Positions 34,682-46,066 of a DNA stretch of 64,000 bases are shown piece after piece. This DNA is from Rhizophagus clarus (taxonomy: Eukaryota; Glomeromycota; Glomeromycetes; Glomerales; Glomeraceae): the NCBI GenBank assembly GCA_015698045.1, contig BLAL01000073.1, forward strand, positions 372,001-436,000, given 5' to 3'. Both the position numbers and the translations under genes were made by a program. Each line of letters starts with the position of its first letter. Positions within the stretch are counted from its first letter, which is position 1. Below the pieces are notes generated by a model. It ran no database searches, was not told the origin of the DNA, and saw nothing but the letters and a program-made list of their open reading frames with translations.

Positions 34682-35423
34682 CCCTACGAAAAAAATGCAT
34701 CCGGAATTCATGCTGAAATTGTCCGGAAAAATAAACAGACAATTTCCGGACGTTTGGTAAATCCGGAAAATGTTCCAAAACGTGCGCGTTTCCGGATGTT
34801 CGGAATATGTCCGGGTTCAAATTTGTCCAGAATTTTCCAGAATTCTGAACAATCCAATTTTTATCCCGGATGATCAGCAGGAGTTTACCACTTTCTACAC
34901 GATTAGCCAAAGTTTGAATTAATATCATAGATAGCATTTTTGGCTGCTCTTCAATTTTACTTATTACGTCAGGGGGTGGTTATAAATATCAGTTTTGTGC
35001 TTTTTGCATTTTTTTAAAATTTAAAATTTTATATTCTTAGAAACATTGTCTAGAATTTGTCCGGAATTTTATTATGTCCGGAATTTGTTGGTTTTATTTG
35101 TCCAGAATTTGTTTGGAATTTAAAATGTCCGGAATTTGTTTGGTTTATTTTGTCCAGAATATGTCCGGAATATTTTATGTCCGGAATTTGTTTGGTTTAT
35201 TTGTCCAGAATATGTCCGGAATATTTTATGTCCGGAATTTGTCAGGTTTATTTGTCTAGAATTTGTCCGGAAAATTTCATGTATAAAAAAAACTTGGCAT
35301 GCAAAAAATTCCGGACAGCAAAATAGATCAATTTCCTGGACATTTTCATGACAATTTTTGAAGCACCTGGACAATTTCCGGACATTTTCGTAGACATTTT
35401 CCGGACATTCTTTTTTCGTAGGG
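34682..35423. mobile_element. CCCTA-type element, 742 bp, nested in the Tc1 element
   Basis: Left end CCCTACGAAAAAAATGCATC, right end GAATGTCCGG-side reverse complement CCCTACGAAAAAAGAATGTC. Flanked by AAG at 34679-34681 and 35424-35426 (3-bp target duplication). Dense TGTCCGGA motifs inside are shared with the 196-bp element at 19599. No transposase frame. Removing it and one AAG rejoins the mariner text around the TFKSGRKSVMVW-like block, so it inserted into a once-continuous transposase gene. Confidence 0.85.
35117..35275. repeat. 64-bp tandem repeat within the nested element
   Basis: Two and a half units of the pattern TGTCCGGAATTTGTTTGG, TTTATTTGTCCAGAATATG, TCCGGAATATTTTA. The open frames across it are artefacts of the repeat. 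Confidence 0.75.
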
Positions 35424-36124
35424 AAGGTAGGTGTCAAACATTCAGTGTTAAAACTTTCCACTGTATGCAATTTCAATACTTGATTCATCAGAGAAAATAA
35501 CTTGTGGGCCCAATCATGAGTCGTTTTTACTTTATATCAAAAAAGCATGCATCGGCTCGTGTTAATTGGTGTGAAAAATATAAAGGGCTTTGGGAATGGA
35601 TTCCAGCATCATATAGTGTCTGTTTAGCAGTTGTTAAACTACAGCTCAACCCTAATTTGTTAATAACTTCATGTAAAGGTTCACATCAATTTTTTGTAAC
35701 TTCGTTTATAAGTACATTTTTTTTCATTATTATTGAGAACAGGTCGGCGTCCCGAACGTGGTAAATTTTCAGTTTTTTCTTGCTATTTGTGCAGAGTTGA
35801 AATTTTCCATGTATGCTAGTATTTTTCCTTTCTCCTGAGGAGATAACTTAGTATAATGGGATATTATTTTTTTTAACCATGAAACGAGTTCGTTAGGTTG
35901 TGAAATTATGAAAAAAACAAAAAATAAAAAATAAAAAAGGGGGTATAAATAATGTAAATTAGGTGTATCGTCGCACAATACAAAATTGGGCAATATTTTC
36001 CGACGCGAGTCACGCGACTGTACATCCCAGTTGATTTGAGAACGGCTTCTCTTATAATATCAGTAGCTGATAAAGTAACAACATTATTATAGACAATTAC
36101 GTTTATTCACTTGGTGACAATAAA

Positions 36125-37135
36125 ATGGCAAATAATATGAGAGAGATAAAAATAATAGAATCTATTGATTCGACAAAAACCGGAATTGTTTCATGTATTA
36201 CAAATATAAGTTCTATTTTATTTTTGGCCTTATTAACAACAGCTACGTTAAGGAAGGAGAAACTCATGCTTTGATAAATTGCACAGTCGCAACTTTTTGT
36301 GGGTTAAATTCCGTTAAGAGTGGTACACTTCCCGGCAGGAACTATAAGAGCAACTACAATAGTAAAAAATGGAATCGATAATAATATAAAAGTTTCGGAA
36401 AATACAATGCTATTGCAGCTCATGTTGGAAAAGACCTATTATTTTCTGCAAGTGAAATGAGTATTTACAATCTAAATACGATTGCAGTAAATACTACCTG
36501 CATAACGACTGACAAATATATTGGGCAACCTAAGGCATATGGTCTATATCAAGAATAACAATAGATATGATATTTAACATCAGCATCAATATCAGAACTT
36601 TTATACCGGATTTCCAGGGATTATACTATATGACTTGAATGATGGTGGCACTAGTTACACTGTATTTGCTATTGGTCAGTCAAGTAGAATAGCTGAATAA
36701 AACAATGGAAACTTCACAAAGTAATATAGCAACTCTTGTACTATGTATTTATACAGCAAGAATCGGGTTTATGAATGTTACTCAAAATAACAATTCATTA
36801 CAAAGTTAGATAAAAATTTGAAACCATTAGCACAATAATTAATAAATACTGAAGTAATAAATTATCGAATGGCCAGATTTAATTTTGATACTTTGACCTT
36901 ATCAAATGGAAATTCCAACTCAGATATTGATCCTTATAAATATTTGGGAGAAATATTTCTGGATTAGAAATATATATTGCTAAATACATAGCTGCATCGT
37001 CTATAGTTCTCATAAATAGAATATCGGCAAATGGCTATCCTCTTAATTATTTACAGTATACCAACGATACATTTTTGATGAAAAATTGTAAACAATATTC
37101 AAGTGACGATTATAAAACATTGACCCTAGCATAGA
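36125..37135 (+). pseudogene. Decayed, unidentified protein gene
   Basis: Long stretches with natural amino-acid composition alternate between frames: a start-like MANNMREIKIIESIDSTKTG followed by a hydrophobic run (about 36205-36245); HFPAGTIRATTIVKNGID (about 36330); AAHVGKDLLFSASEMSIYNL (about 36415-36480); GFPGIILYDLNDGGTSYTVF (about 36608-36670); TEVINYRMARFNFDTLTLSN (about 36850); IAKYIAASSIVLINRISANG (about 36975). At least five frame changes or stops. No family recognised. A protein of roughly 300 residues with one membrane segment or signal is the best reconstruction of type, not of sequence. Confidence 0.5.
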
Positions 37136-37340
37136 TGTTTTCTGCTATTTGATTTTTATTTATATTAGTTGTTTTTTAGATTTTATGTTTATGATTTGTC
37201 ATAGTTGTAACTTGTTACGAAGAAAATAATGTAAATAGAGATTAAATATCACATTATATAATCATTTCTTACATATTGAGTTTAATAGAACTGTCAATTA
37301 AAAATTGTCATTATAAACCAATCAAATTCCATTAACTTTT
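37136..37340. other. Spacer before the satellite array
   Basis: AT-rich. The first recognisable satellite text (CCAATCAAATTCCATTAA) appears at about 37318. Confidence 0.4.
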
Positions 37341-39255
37341 TATCTAATAGATAGTAATTTCTGGGCGAAATTAAGAATTAATGTAATTCTGGCCGACTAG
37401 TTTCTGACTGTAAACCAATGAAATTCTAGTGGTGGTTTCTGACTGAAAATAAGGTAACCGGCCAGAATTAGTGTAATTCTGACAGATCATTATAAATCAA
37501 TCAAATTCAATCAATTTTTTACCTATCTGCTATTATATAGTAATTTCTGACCAAAATTAAGGAATCAATGTAATTCTGGCCGGCGACTAATAACCAATCA
37601 ATTTCCATCAATTTTTGGTGGTAGTTTCTGACCAAAATTAATGTGACCGACCAGAATTAGTGTAATTCTGGCCGACGACTGTAAACCAATCAAATTCCAT
37701 CAATTTTTTGTTGTTGTTTCTGGCCGAAATTAATGTGCCGACCAGAATTGGTGTAATTCTGGCCGACCACTGTAACTCAACAAATTTTTTACCTAATTTA
37801 AGGAATTAGTGCAATTCTGGCCGGCGACTATTAACCAATCAATTTCCACCAATTTTTGGTGGTAGTTTCTGGGCGAAATTAATGTGACCGGCCAGAATTA
37901 GTGTGATTCTAGCCGACAGCTGTAAACCAATCAAATTCCATAACTTTTCTCCTGATACATAGTAATTTTTGACCAGAATTAATGTGACCGACCAGAATTA
38001 GTGTAATTCTGGCCGACAGCTATAAACCAATCAAATTCCATCAATTTTTTTACCTAATACACAGTAATTTCTGACCAAAATTAAGGAATTAATGTAATCT
38101 TGGCCTGCAACTGTAAGCCAATCAAATTCCATTATTCTTTGGTGGTAGTTTCTGACCGAAATTAATGTGACCGACCAGAATTAGTGTAATTCTGGCCGAC
38201 AGCTGTAAACCAATCAAATTCCATAACTTTTCTCCTGATACATAGTAATTTCTGACCAGAATTAAGGTGACCGACCAGAATTAGTGTAATTCCGGCCGAC
38301 GACCGTAAACCAATCAAATTCCATCAATTTTTTTACCTAATACACAGTAATTTCTGACCAAAATTAAGGAATTAATGTAATCCTGGCCTGCAACTGTAAG
38401 CCAATCAAACTCCATTATTCTTTGGTGGTAGTTTCTGACCAAAATTAATGTAACCGACCGGAATTAGTGTAATTCTGGCCGACAGCTATAAACCAATCAA
38501 ATTCCATCAACTTTTCACCTGATACATAGTAATTTCTGACCAAAATTAAGGAATTAATGTAATCCTGGCCTGCAACTGTAAGCCAATCAAATTCCATTAT
38601 TCTTTGGTGGTAGTTTCTGACCAAAATTAATGTAACCGACCGGAATTAGTGTAATTCTGGCCGACAGCTATAAACCAATCAAATTCCATCAACTTTTCAC
38701 CTGATACATAGTAATTTCTGACCAGAATTAAGGTGATCGACCAGAATTAGTGTAATGTTGGCCGACAGCTATAAACCAATCAAATTCCATCAACTTTTCA
38801 CCTGATACATAGTAATTTCTGACCAGAATTAAGGTAACCGACCAGAATTATTGTAATTCTGGCCGACGATAGTAAACCAATCAAATTCCATCAACTTTTC
38901 ACCTGATACATCGTAATTTCTGACCAGAATTAAGGTGATCGACCAGAATTAGTGTAATGTTGGCCGACAGCTATAAACCAATCAAATTCCATCAACTTTT
39001 CACCTGATACATAGTAATTTCTGACCAGAATTAAGGTAACCGACCAGAATTATTGTAATTCTGGCCGACGATAGTAAACCAATCAAATTCCATCAACTTT
39101 TCACCTGATACATCGTAATTTCTGACCAGAATTAAGGTGACCGACCAGAATTATTGTAATTCTGGCCGACGATAATAAACCAATCAAACTCCATCGATTT
39201 TCTGACCGAAATTAAGGTGACCGGCCAGAATTAGTGTAATTCTGGCCAATGACTA
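37318..39255. repeat. Satellite array, ~101-bp unit with higher-order structure
   Basis: Each unit carries TAAACCAATCAAATTCCATC, AACTTTT, TGATACATAGTAATTTCTGA, CCAGAATTA and TAATTCTGGCCGAC. In the last third, TAAACC starts at 38873 and 39075 bracket exactly two units of 101 bp, and two variants (TGTTGGCCGACAGCTA and TTCTGGCCGACGATAG) alternate, giving a 202-bp higher-order repeat. Further left a 182-bp period is seen (GGAATTAATG at 38368 and 38550). Every unit includes a CCAAT box string and a GGCCAGAATTA inverted pair. Units at the left edge are the most diverged. No coding potential. Confidence 0.9.
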
Positions 39256-40840
39256 AACCAATCAATTTTTTTCCTATTTCTTTAATGAAACTTGTACTAA
39301 TAATGTTTCATTATTTTTTTTATGCATGTTAAGGCACATGATATTTTGATAAGGATTCAGTTTTTCATTTGTTTTTTTTTTGTAGATGGTTTGATTTTTC
39401 GGATATTTGAATATTTTTCTTTGAATTATTTCCTTCAATAAAACATTTATTAACTTTCTTTTTCTTCATTTTTTTTTAGACTCCTTTTAACAATCTCCTC
39501 AGTTTAGAACTGAATTACCTTTACCAGATTTGAGATTCATGTAGGACAATGACTTTGGTAATAGATTTTTTTGAATTATTTTTTTTGAATTATTTCTTTA
39601 ACAAAACAAAGTAATGATATTTGTTTTGTTTTGAAATCCATTAAAAACTATATTTAGTCAAAAACAAAATATTACCATTTTTGGTTTTTTTTATATAAAA
39701 TCTGGCTCCTCTACTTCTCTTTGATATCGGGTCCTTGGTAAAATTTAAAGATTATTTTAATAATTATTTAAAATGTTATTTTAATGTTTTTCAGTTTTGT
39801 AGGAATCTGGTCCAATTTTTGGATTATAGGTGGACACCTGTAAGTTTTTAAAGATAATTCAAATCTAAGTTATTTTATTAAACATTTCTTTTATATTACT
39901 AGATTTTGCTAAGATTTGGTTTGAATATTGACAATTGAAAAGTTAGTTTTGGAAACCTTTTAAAACATTTATTATTAAGAGAAATATTATTAACATCTCT
40001 CTTCTTTTATTTTATGAAGTTTGGATAGGCTTCAGTTTTGAATATTGAGTATTTTTGAATGATATGTATATTCGAAAATCTATTTTTTTATTTAAAAAAT
40101 TGGCTACTAACTATTTCTCCTTCTTATAGGTCAGTCTCACTTCAGATTGCTAGCTTTATTTGTTTCCATCATTTTCTGTTCAAGTTAATAATAATTTCAT
40201 TCATTTTTTTATATTTATATTTTGAGAATATAATTAATTTAATTATAGAATAATGTAAAGAATATATGATTTATAGGTATTTTACTGATCTGTATCATGT
40301 TTATTCTAAATTAAAAATGATATGGCGACTGTAAGCAACTATATAGAAAATATATTTCTAAACATTTTCTATATTAAATATATATTATTACGATGAAAAT
40401 AACATGAAATAGCCATACGTCTACCATGTTAAATGGCGAAAATATGGCCACTACCTAGCCCTGATTTCATGGGTTTTGGCAAGGAAATAAAGTTGATTTA
40501 TCAAATACATTGTATACAAACAAAAAAAATGGAATATGGAGTTTATTTCTATAATCTGTTTAAAAATGTAAAGTATAGGATTTAGCAAAAATTTTTATTT
40601 ATTGATAGCTGCATAATTATATGTGCTGTTACAATATTTTCAAAAAATTTGATAATTAAAATATTATATTTACTTTATTAATTCTCTGGTAGTAATATTT
40701 ATTTATATGATAGTTTGAACTTTTATAATTAATTTTGGAAAATGATAATTAAGACATAATGTTAATAATTTTTGAGTATTTTAATTAAAGAAGTCAGAAA
40801 TTCATATCAGCTGATTTTGAAAAAAAAAATAAGGTAAGAT
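39256..40840. other. AT-rich non-coding DNA between satellite blocks
   Basis: T-rich sequence with no satellite units. The 64-codon frame at 40059-40253 is low complexity. No gene or element recognised. Confidence 0.45.
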
Positions 40841-40844
40841 AACT

Positions 40845-42740
40845 GTTCAAAATTAATATAATTTTATGTGACCAGCTTAACTTTAGTAATTTCTGGTCAA
40901 AATTAACCAGCCAGAATTATATATTCGGCTGATCAGAAATTATCTATTAAACCAATCAAATTCTATTAATTTTTCTGGCTGAAATTAAGATGACCAGCCA
41001 GAATTAATGTCTGGCCGATTAGCAAATCGTTATTGGCAAATTCCATTTATTTTTTATCTATTGAATATTCTGGCAAAAATTAAAATATTTCAACCAGAAC
41101 TAATGTGATAAAATTGTTCACTTACGAACCAATCAGATACTATTAATTCCTTTACTTAATATATAGTAATTTTTGGCCGAAATTAAGTGCAGCCAGAATT
41201 AATGTAATTCTGGCCGATTAGCTTTTGGATAAAATTTGGCCATTAATTACTACATGAAATTTAATTGGTTCATAATAAACAAAAGCTGATTAACATTGAT
41301 TCTGGCCAGTTATCTTAATTTCAGCCAGAAATTAATACTATTGTTATTTTGGGCAAAATAAAAAGTCAATTTTCTAGTAATATTTCCAGCTGAAATTAAT
41401 TGACCAGCCAGAATTAATGTAAAACTAGCCGATCAGCTTTTGATAAAATTATTCATTTCGTTCCAATCTTATTTTAGAGTAGTTAGAGCACCGGTCAGAA
41501 TTAAACCGATTAGCAAATTGACACTATGTACCAATTAAATCACATAATTTTTACCATATAGGTAGTTATTTCTCATCAAAACATCAAAATTAATGCAAAA
41601 TTTTTTATTAATTCTATTATGAATCCATCAATTAATTAATTTTTGGTCGAAATTAAGTAGTAAGCTAGAATTAATTTCTTCCAGGAAATTGATGGAATTT
41701 GATTAGTTTACAATAGCAATAGTATGCAATAGTTAATCGGCCAAAATTACATTAAGATACCGGCCAGAATTAATGTAATTCTAGCCGATCAGCTTCGTTC
41801 ATTATGAACCAATCAGATTCTATCAATTTCTTTATCTAATAAGTAGTAATTTCTGGCCAAAATTAAGTTGACCCGGCCACAATTAATATAATTCTAGCTT
41901 ATCAGCAAACTGTCATTGTAAACAATCAAATCCATTAATTTTCCTGGCCGAAATTAAGATGACAGACCAGAATTAATGTAATTTTGGCCGATTAGCTTCT
42001 AGATAAATTAGTTATTATGAACCAATTTAATTTCATAATTTTTTTTACCTAATAAACAGTAATTTCTGATCAAAGTTAATATAACCGGCCAGAATTAAAG
42101 TAATTCTGGACAAAATTATTCATAACTACTCAAATTCCTTTAATTAATTACTGCCGAAATTAAGTAGCGGGATGGAATTAATTTCGGCCAGAAAAATTGA
42201 TGGAATGTGATTGGTTTGCAACGACAACTTTATCTAAGAGCTAATCGGCCAAAATTACATTATGATAACCGGCTAGAATTAATGTAATTCAAGCCGATCA
42301 GCTTCTATGATAAGTTGTTCATTCACGAACCATTCAAATTCTATTAATTCTTTCACCTAATAAAGAAGTAATTTCTGGCCGAAATTAAGATGACCGGCCA
42401 GAATTAAGAACCAATCATTTACCAAATGGATAGTAATTTCTTGTCAATGTTAAAATAATCGGCCAAAAATGCCCAGAATTAATGCAATTTTAGGCATTTG
42501 TTATATTAATATATTGGTGAAGTTTGATTGGCTCACAATGATAATTTAATCCAAAAGCTAATTGGCCAGAATTACATTAATTTTGACTGCACTTTATTAC
42601 GGCCGGAAATTACTACTTATTGGATCTTAATTCTGGCCGGTCATAATTTCGGGCAGAATCATAACGACAATTTTATCTCGACAAGAATTACACTAATCCT
42701 GACTGTTCATCTTAATTTTGCCAGAAATTAATATTTTTGT
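40845..42740. repeat. Degenerate satellite block
   Basis: The same ingredients as 37318-39255 (ACCAATCAAATTC, GTAATTTCTGGCCGAAATTA, GACCGGCCAGAATTAATG, GATCAGCTT) but with irregular spacing and both orientations, ending in reverse-sense units (ATTGGTTCATAATAA, TTTGATTGG). Likely older, rearranged satellite. Confidence 0.75.
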
Positions 42741-43250
42741 TCAGAAGTCGAAAATAATTTAATTGGTGAAAATAGTATGTTATTTATTTAATATTTCTTA
42801 ATAAAAGTTCAAATTTATTAACTGTTAATGTAAATTAAATTTAGGTTGAAATACTAAATGAAGAAAATTTCTTTTATTTTAATTATATATAGAATGTTCA
42901 TTTTCAATTAACTAAGGTAAATATTCACGTCTTCATGTATACCGTATTTACTTTTTGATTTATTGAATTTGAAAAGGGAACTTAGACGTTACATGAAAGT
43001 ACCGAATCATTATTATCATTATTTGCTTCAAACTTTCAAACAAACAATATTAGTAACTATTTTTTGACTGGGACACCAGCGTTGTTATGAGCAATCGTGG
43101 ATCCGGTACTTATTATTTTTACTTATATTTTATCTTATCTTACACATTATGTATAAATGATAATATATATTATCTTTTCGAATATTAACATAAATAATTA
43201 TCAAATAATTCTGTCTCTTAATATTAAATTGAATATCTATTCTTATTTTA
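42741..43250. other. AT-rich spacer
   Basis: No gene or repeat recognised. Confidence 0.4.
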
Positions 43251-44985
43251 TGTGTATTCATTTAATAATCTATGTAAGCAATTATATGTAATATACTTAT
43301 TCGTAATATGTAATCAAATAATAATGAATACATGAAATTACGTTCTTGGTTTGCTTTAAAAAAGTATGAATCAATTACAATCGAAATAAACAATTGTTTT
43401 TTATTAAAAAAAAATCTAGGATAAGTCCGCTCTTCCGATATTATCGCCGTTTTCGAATTACTGTGATCAGCAATTGATTTTAGATTACACAAATTAAAAT
43501 CACTTTTTACTATAAATTTCACAGACATTATTTGATCTGTATAATGCTAAGCCACCATTATACAAACTTTACTAATATTTTTTTATCGTTCGCCCTTTTT
43601 TACTACAATAGCTTATAAACTGATTACTCCGACTCCTTAAGACCTATTCCTAAAAACCGATTCCTAACGATTTTAAAAGTTCGCTGCTAAGTAACAGGTA
43701 ATATTTTTTTTATTTTATTAATTTTTTTCATTTTTTTTTGTTACTCTCCTTTTTTTTTTTATTTTTAACTATTTTTTTTTTTATTTAGATCTTTAGTTTT
43801 AATAAATAAGAAAATAAATAAGAAAAACGTTGCAAAACATCTTATAAACATAATAAAGAATATTAAAGGTGTCAAGTTTAGTGTTTTTTAAGAAAAATAA
43901 TAATAGTATTTTTGATAAATTAATTGTTTTCAGTTGTTTTTGGCTGTTTTTGGTATTTTTTTTTTTTAATTGATTGACAAATCACCTGACCACTGCAATT
44001 CGAAAACGGCGATAACATTTTGAATTGAAACAAACGTAGCTTTAACAAAATAATAACTGCACTTTGTAGTTTATAGAAAGTCCATAATATTTTATCACAA
44101 AAAAAATTGGAATGGTTAATAATTTTGTAATTAGAAAGTGGTTGTTCACAAAGGATATTGCGGAAAATAAAACTTTTGTTACTATCAATCTTATGTAAAC
44201 AAAAGATAGCAACTAAAAGATAATGAATATACAGCAATTGATTGGCAAACATGATAAATGTACAAGTAGAAATATAGAATGTTTTTATTGAGAAATCGGA
44301 AAATTATAGACCAGATTATTGCTTTACTAGATGCTCTATACTATCCTAATGCAAATGCCAATAACTGAAAACTACACGAATTAGACTGATGAATTAGCTC
44401 TTCGACCTATCCTTTAAACAATGTCCAGAATATAGTACAATTTTTCCCTAAAGTCAAAGTACAATTTTGACTTCCAGCCAGAATTGCTGATCGGACAATT
44501 TATCTTCTGGAATGGAATCGCTGATCAGAAAATTTTCTTCTGGGATGGAATTGCTGATCAAAAAATTTTTTCTTCTGGGCCAGAATTCATGATCAGACCA
44601 AACATTAACTAGTCACTTTGGCCCCTCTCAGCCACACACTGCTGATCTTTCCGATATCTGTTTTTAATAACTAAAAAATACTGTATATAACAAAGAAATT
44701 TCCAAGAAAAAAATAAATAACACGTTCTTTTTTAAAGTTATTGTAGAATAAAAAACATTCTGTTATGTCCTCCGAATCTAGAATAATTATTTTTTAAACG
44801 GCTAATGATTATTAAAATGCTTTTTTGGGCGTAACTTACTTGGATATTTAAGTTGCAAATTAGAGCTTGGAATCGACCTTAATTTCATTTTAACGGTATT
44901 GTAGATGATAGTCCTAACTAGAATTACCGATCACTCAATCTATAGCGCAGAGCCGGCCAAAATTATTATATCTTTTACTCGGGTT
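43251..44985. repeat. Tandem segmental duplication, left non-coding part
   Basis: Shares with 48560-49735, in the same order and sense: AATACATGAAATT, AATTTGCTTTAAAA-like, AATAAACAATT, ACATTTTGAATTG, GTCCATAATATTTT, GATAAATGTACAA, TTATTGCTT, AATGTCCAG, GACTTCC..GCCAGAATTGCTGATCG, AGCCACAC, CGGCTAAT, AACGGTATTGTAGAT, ATTACCGATCACTCAATC. Also has GCTGATCGGACAATT-type repeats (44480-44600). Frames at 43262-43528 and 43920-44252 (-) are not conserved in the duplicate. Confidence 0.75.
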
Positions 44986-46066
44986 GACTCAAAATGTATT
45001 CTCAAAGTCTTTTTTTCTATCTAAAAGCTACCTTTTTACTTGTCAAAAATATAAACTTAATAAATGAATTCACCACATTATTTTCGTTGTTCTTTAAAAA
45101 TAGTTTATCTAAAAAAAAAATCTCGTTATTCCTTATTCAATTTCCCACTTATTATAAAAAACATTGTACAAAATAGATCTTGGTAAAGAAATAAATAAAT
45201 CTTATATGCCATTTTTGAACAGAAAACTTTTATATTTAAAATCATCAATTTCAAATTTTATAAAAAAAAAAAATTATTTCTAATACTCCATAATAATAGA
45301 TATTTATTATTATATATATATTTAATTCAGAAAATTTTTATTTCGTACCAGTATTCTCCACAAATTTATTAAATAAAATACTAGTTAACTGTTTAAAAAA
45401 CAAAAAGCAATTTGACAAAGTGAAAAGTAAAGAAAAATGAAATATAAAATCTTTTGTAATAATTATATGTTCAACTCAATTGTTAAATTCTCTTGGTCTA
45501 AACAAGCAATTCCCTTTATTATTATTCTTTAAAGGATAATTTCGGGAATCACCACATTGCCGTTTATTATTCATTTTTTTTCTTTCCGTATTTTCATATT
45601 GAACTAGCGCGTTTTTTGGAATGATTTTCAATAGAATAGGTACTTCTTATTTACGAGTCTACCTTTGACTTTATATCTAGCCGGATTTGATATCTCGAAA
45701 CATCAATTTCATTGTTAATTTCTTGGTCCATTTGTTCATTGCCTTCATTATCAGGTTCGATTATAGATGGATAGAGTGGCAAATTCTTTTTGATTCAGAC
45801 CAGATCGTTCCCAAAAGGTTTTTTTTAATACATTAATATTCCTTGCATAATATAATACTAACAATTTTATAAATTGCAATGAATCTGTAAATGTTAATAC
45901 GATTAAAATCATAAATCTAATACTGTTGTAGTGCTAGTAATATATAAAGATTAGATATTTCCATTATTATAATGCATAAAAATTGTTAATACAAAAATCC
46001 ATATAGCTTTTCATTTGTAAAAAAAATGTTACAAGTAATTGCTATTAAACAGCAAAAAATAAATTT
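44986..46066. other. AT-rich intergenic DNA
   Basis: No clear frame. 45660-45830 has somewhat mixed composition with no recognisable product. 3' flank of the SAM-domain gene. Confidence 0.35.

Larger units (their letters stand above)
34157..36020 (-). mobile_element. Tc1/mariner element, inactive
   Basis: Ends CAGTCACAAAG.. and ..GCGACTG with TA on both sides (34155-34156, 36021-36022). The - strand encodes a broken transposase: an N-terminal helix-turn-helix-like part (KLSPQEKGKILAYMENFNSA, about 35790-35870), a WAHKVIFSDESS-like block (first catalytic Asp, about 35480-35515), GMFTGGIKGPLIF (about 34645), QQDNAPIHTAKIIIDW (second Asp, about 34440-34490), then PAISPDLNPIENIWKQLK (catalytic Glu, about 34390-34440). 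This fits the DDE triad of the Tc1 group. Several frameshifts and stops separate the blocks, and a 742-bp element interrupts it. Confidence 0.85.

Noticed and set aside
35057-35488. Several overlapping frames of 60-120 codons
   Set aside because: Produced by the 64-bp TGTCCGGA tandem repeat and inverted ends of the nested element, open on both strands for that reason.
37318-39255. CRISPR-like regular repeats
   Set aside because: Repeat and spacer are not distinguishable; whole 101-bp units recur. This is satellite DNA in a eukaryotic context.
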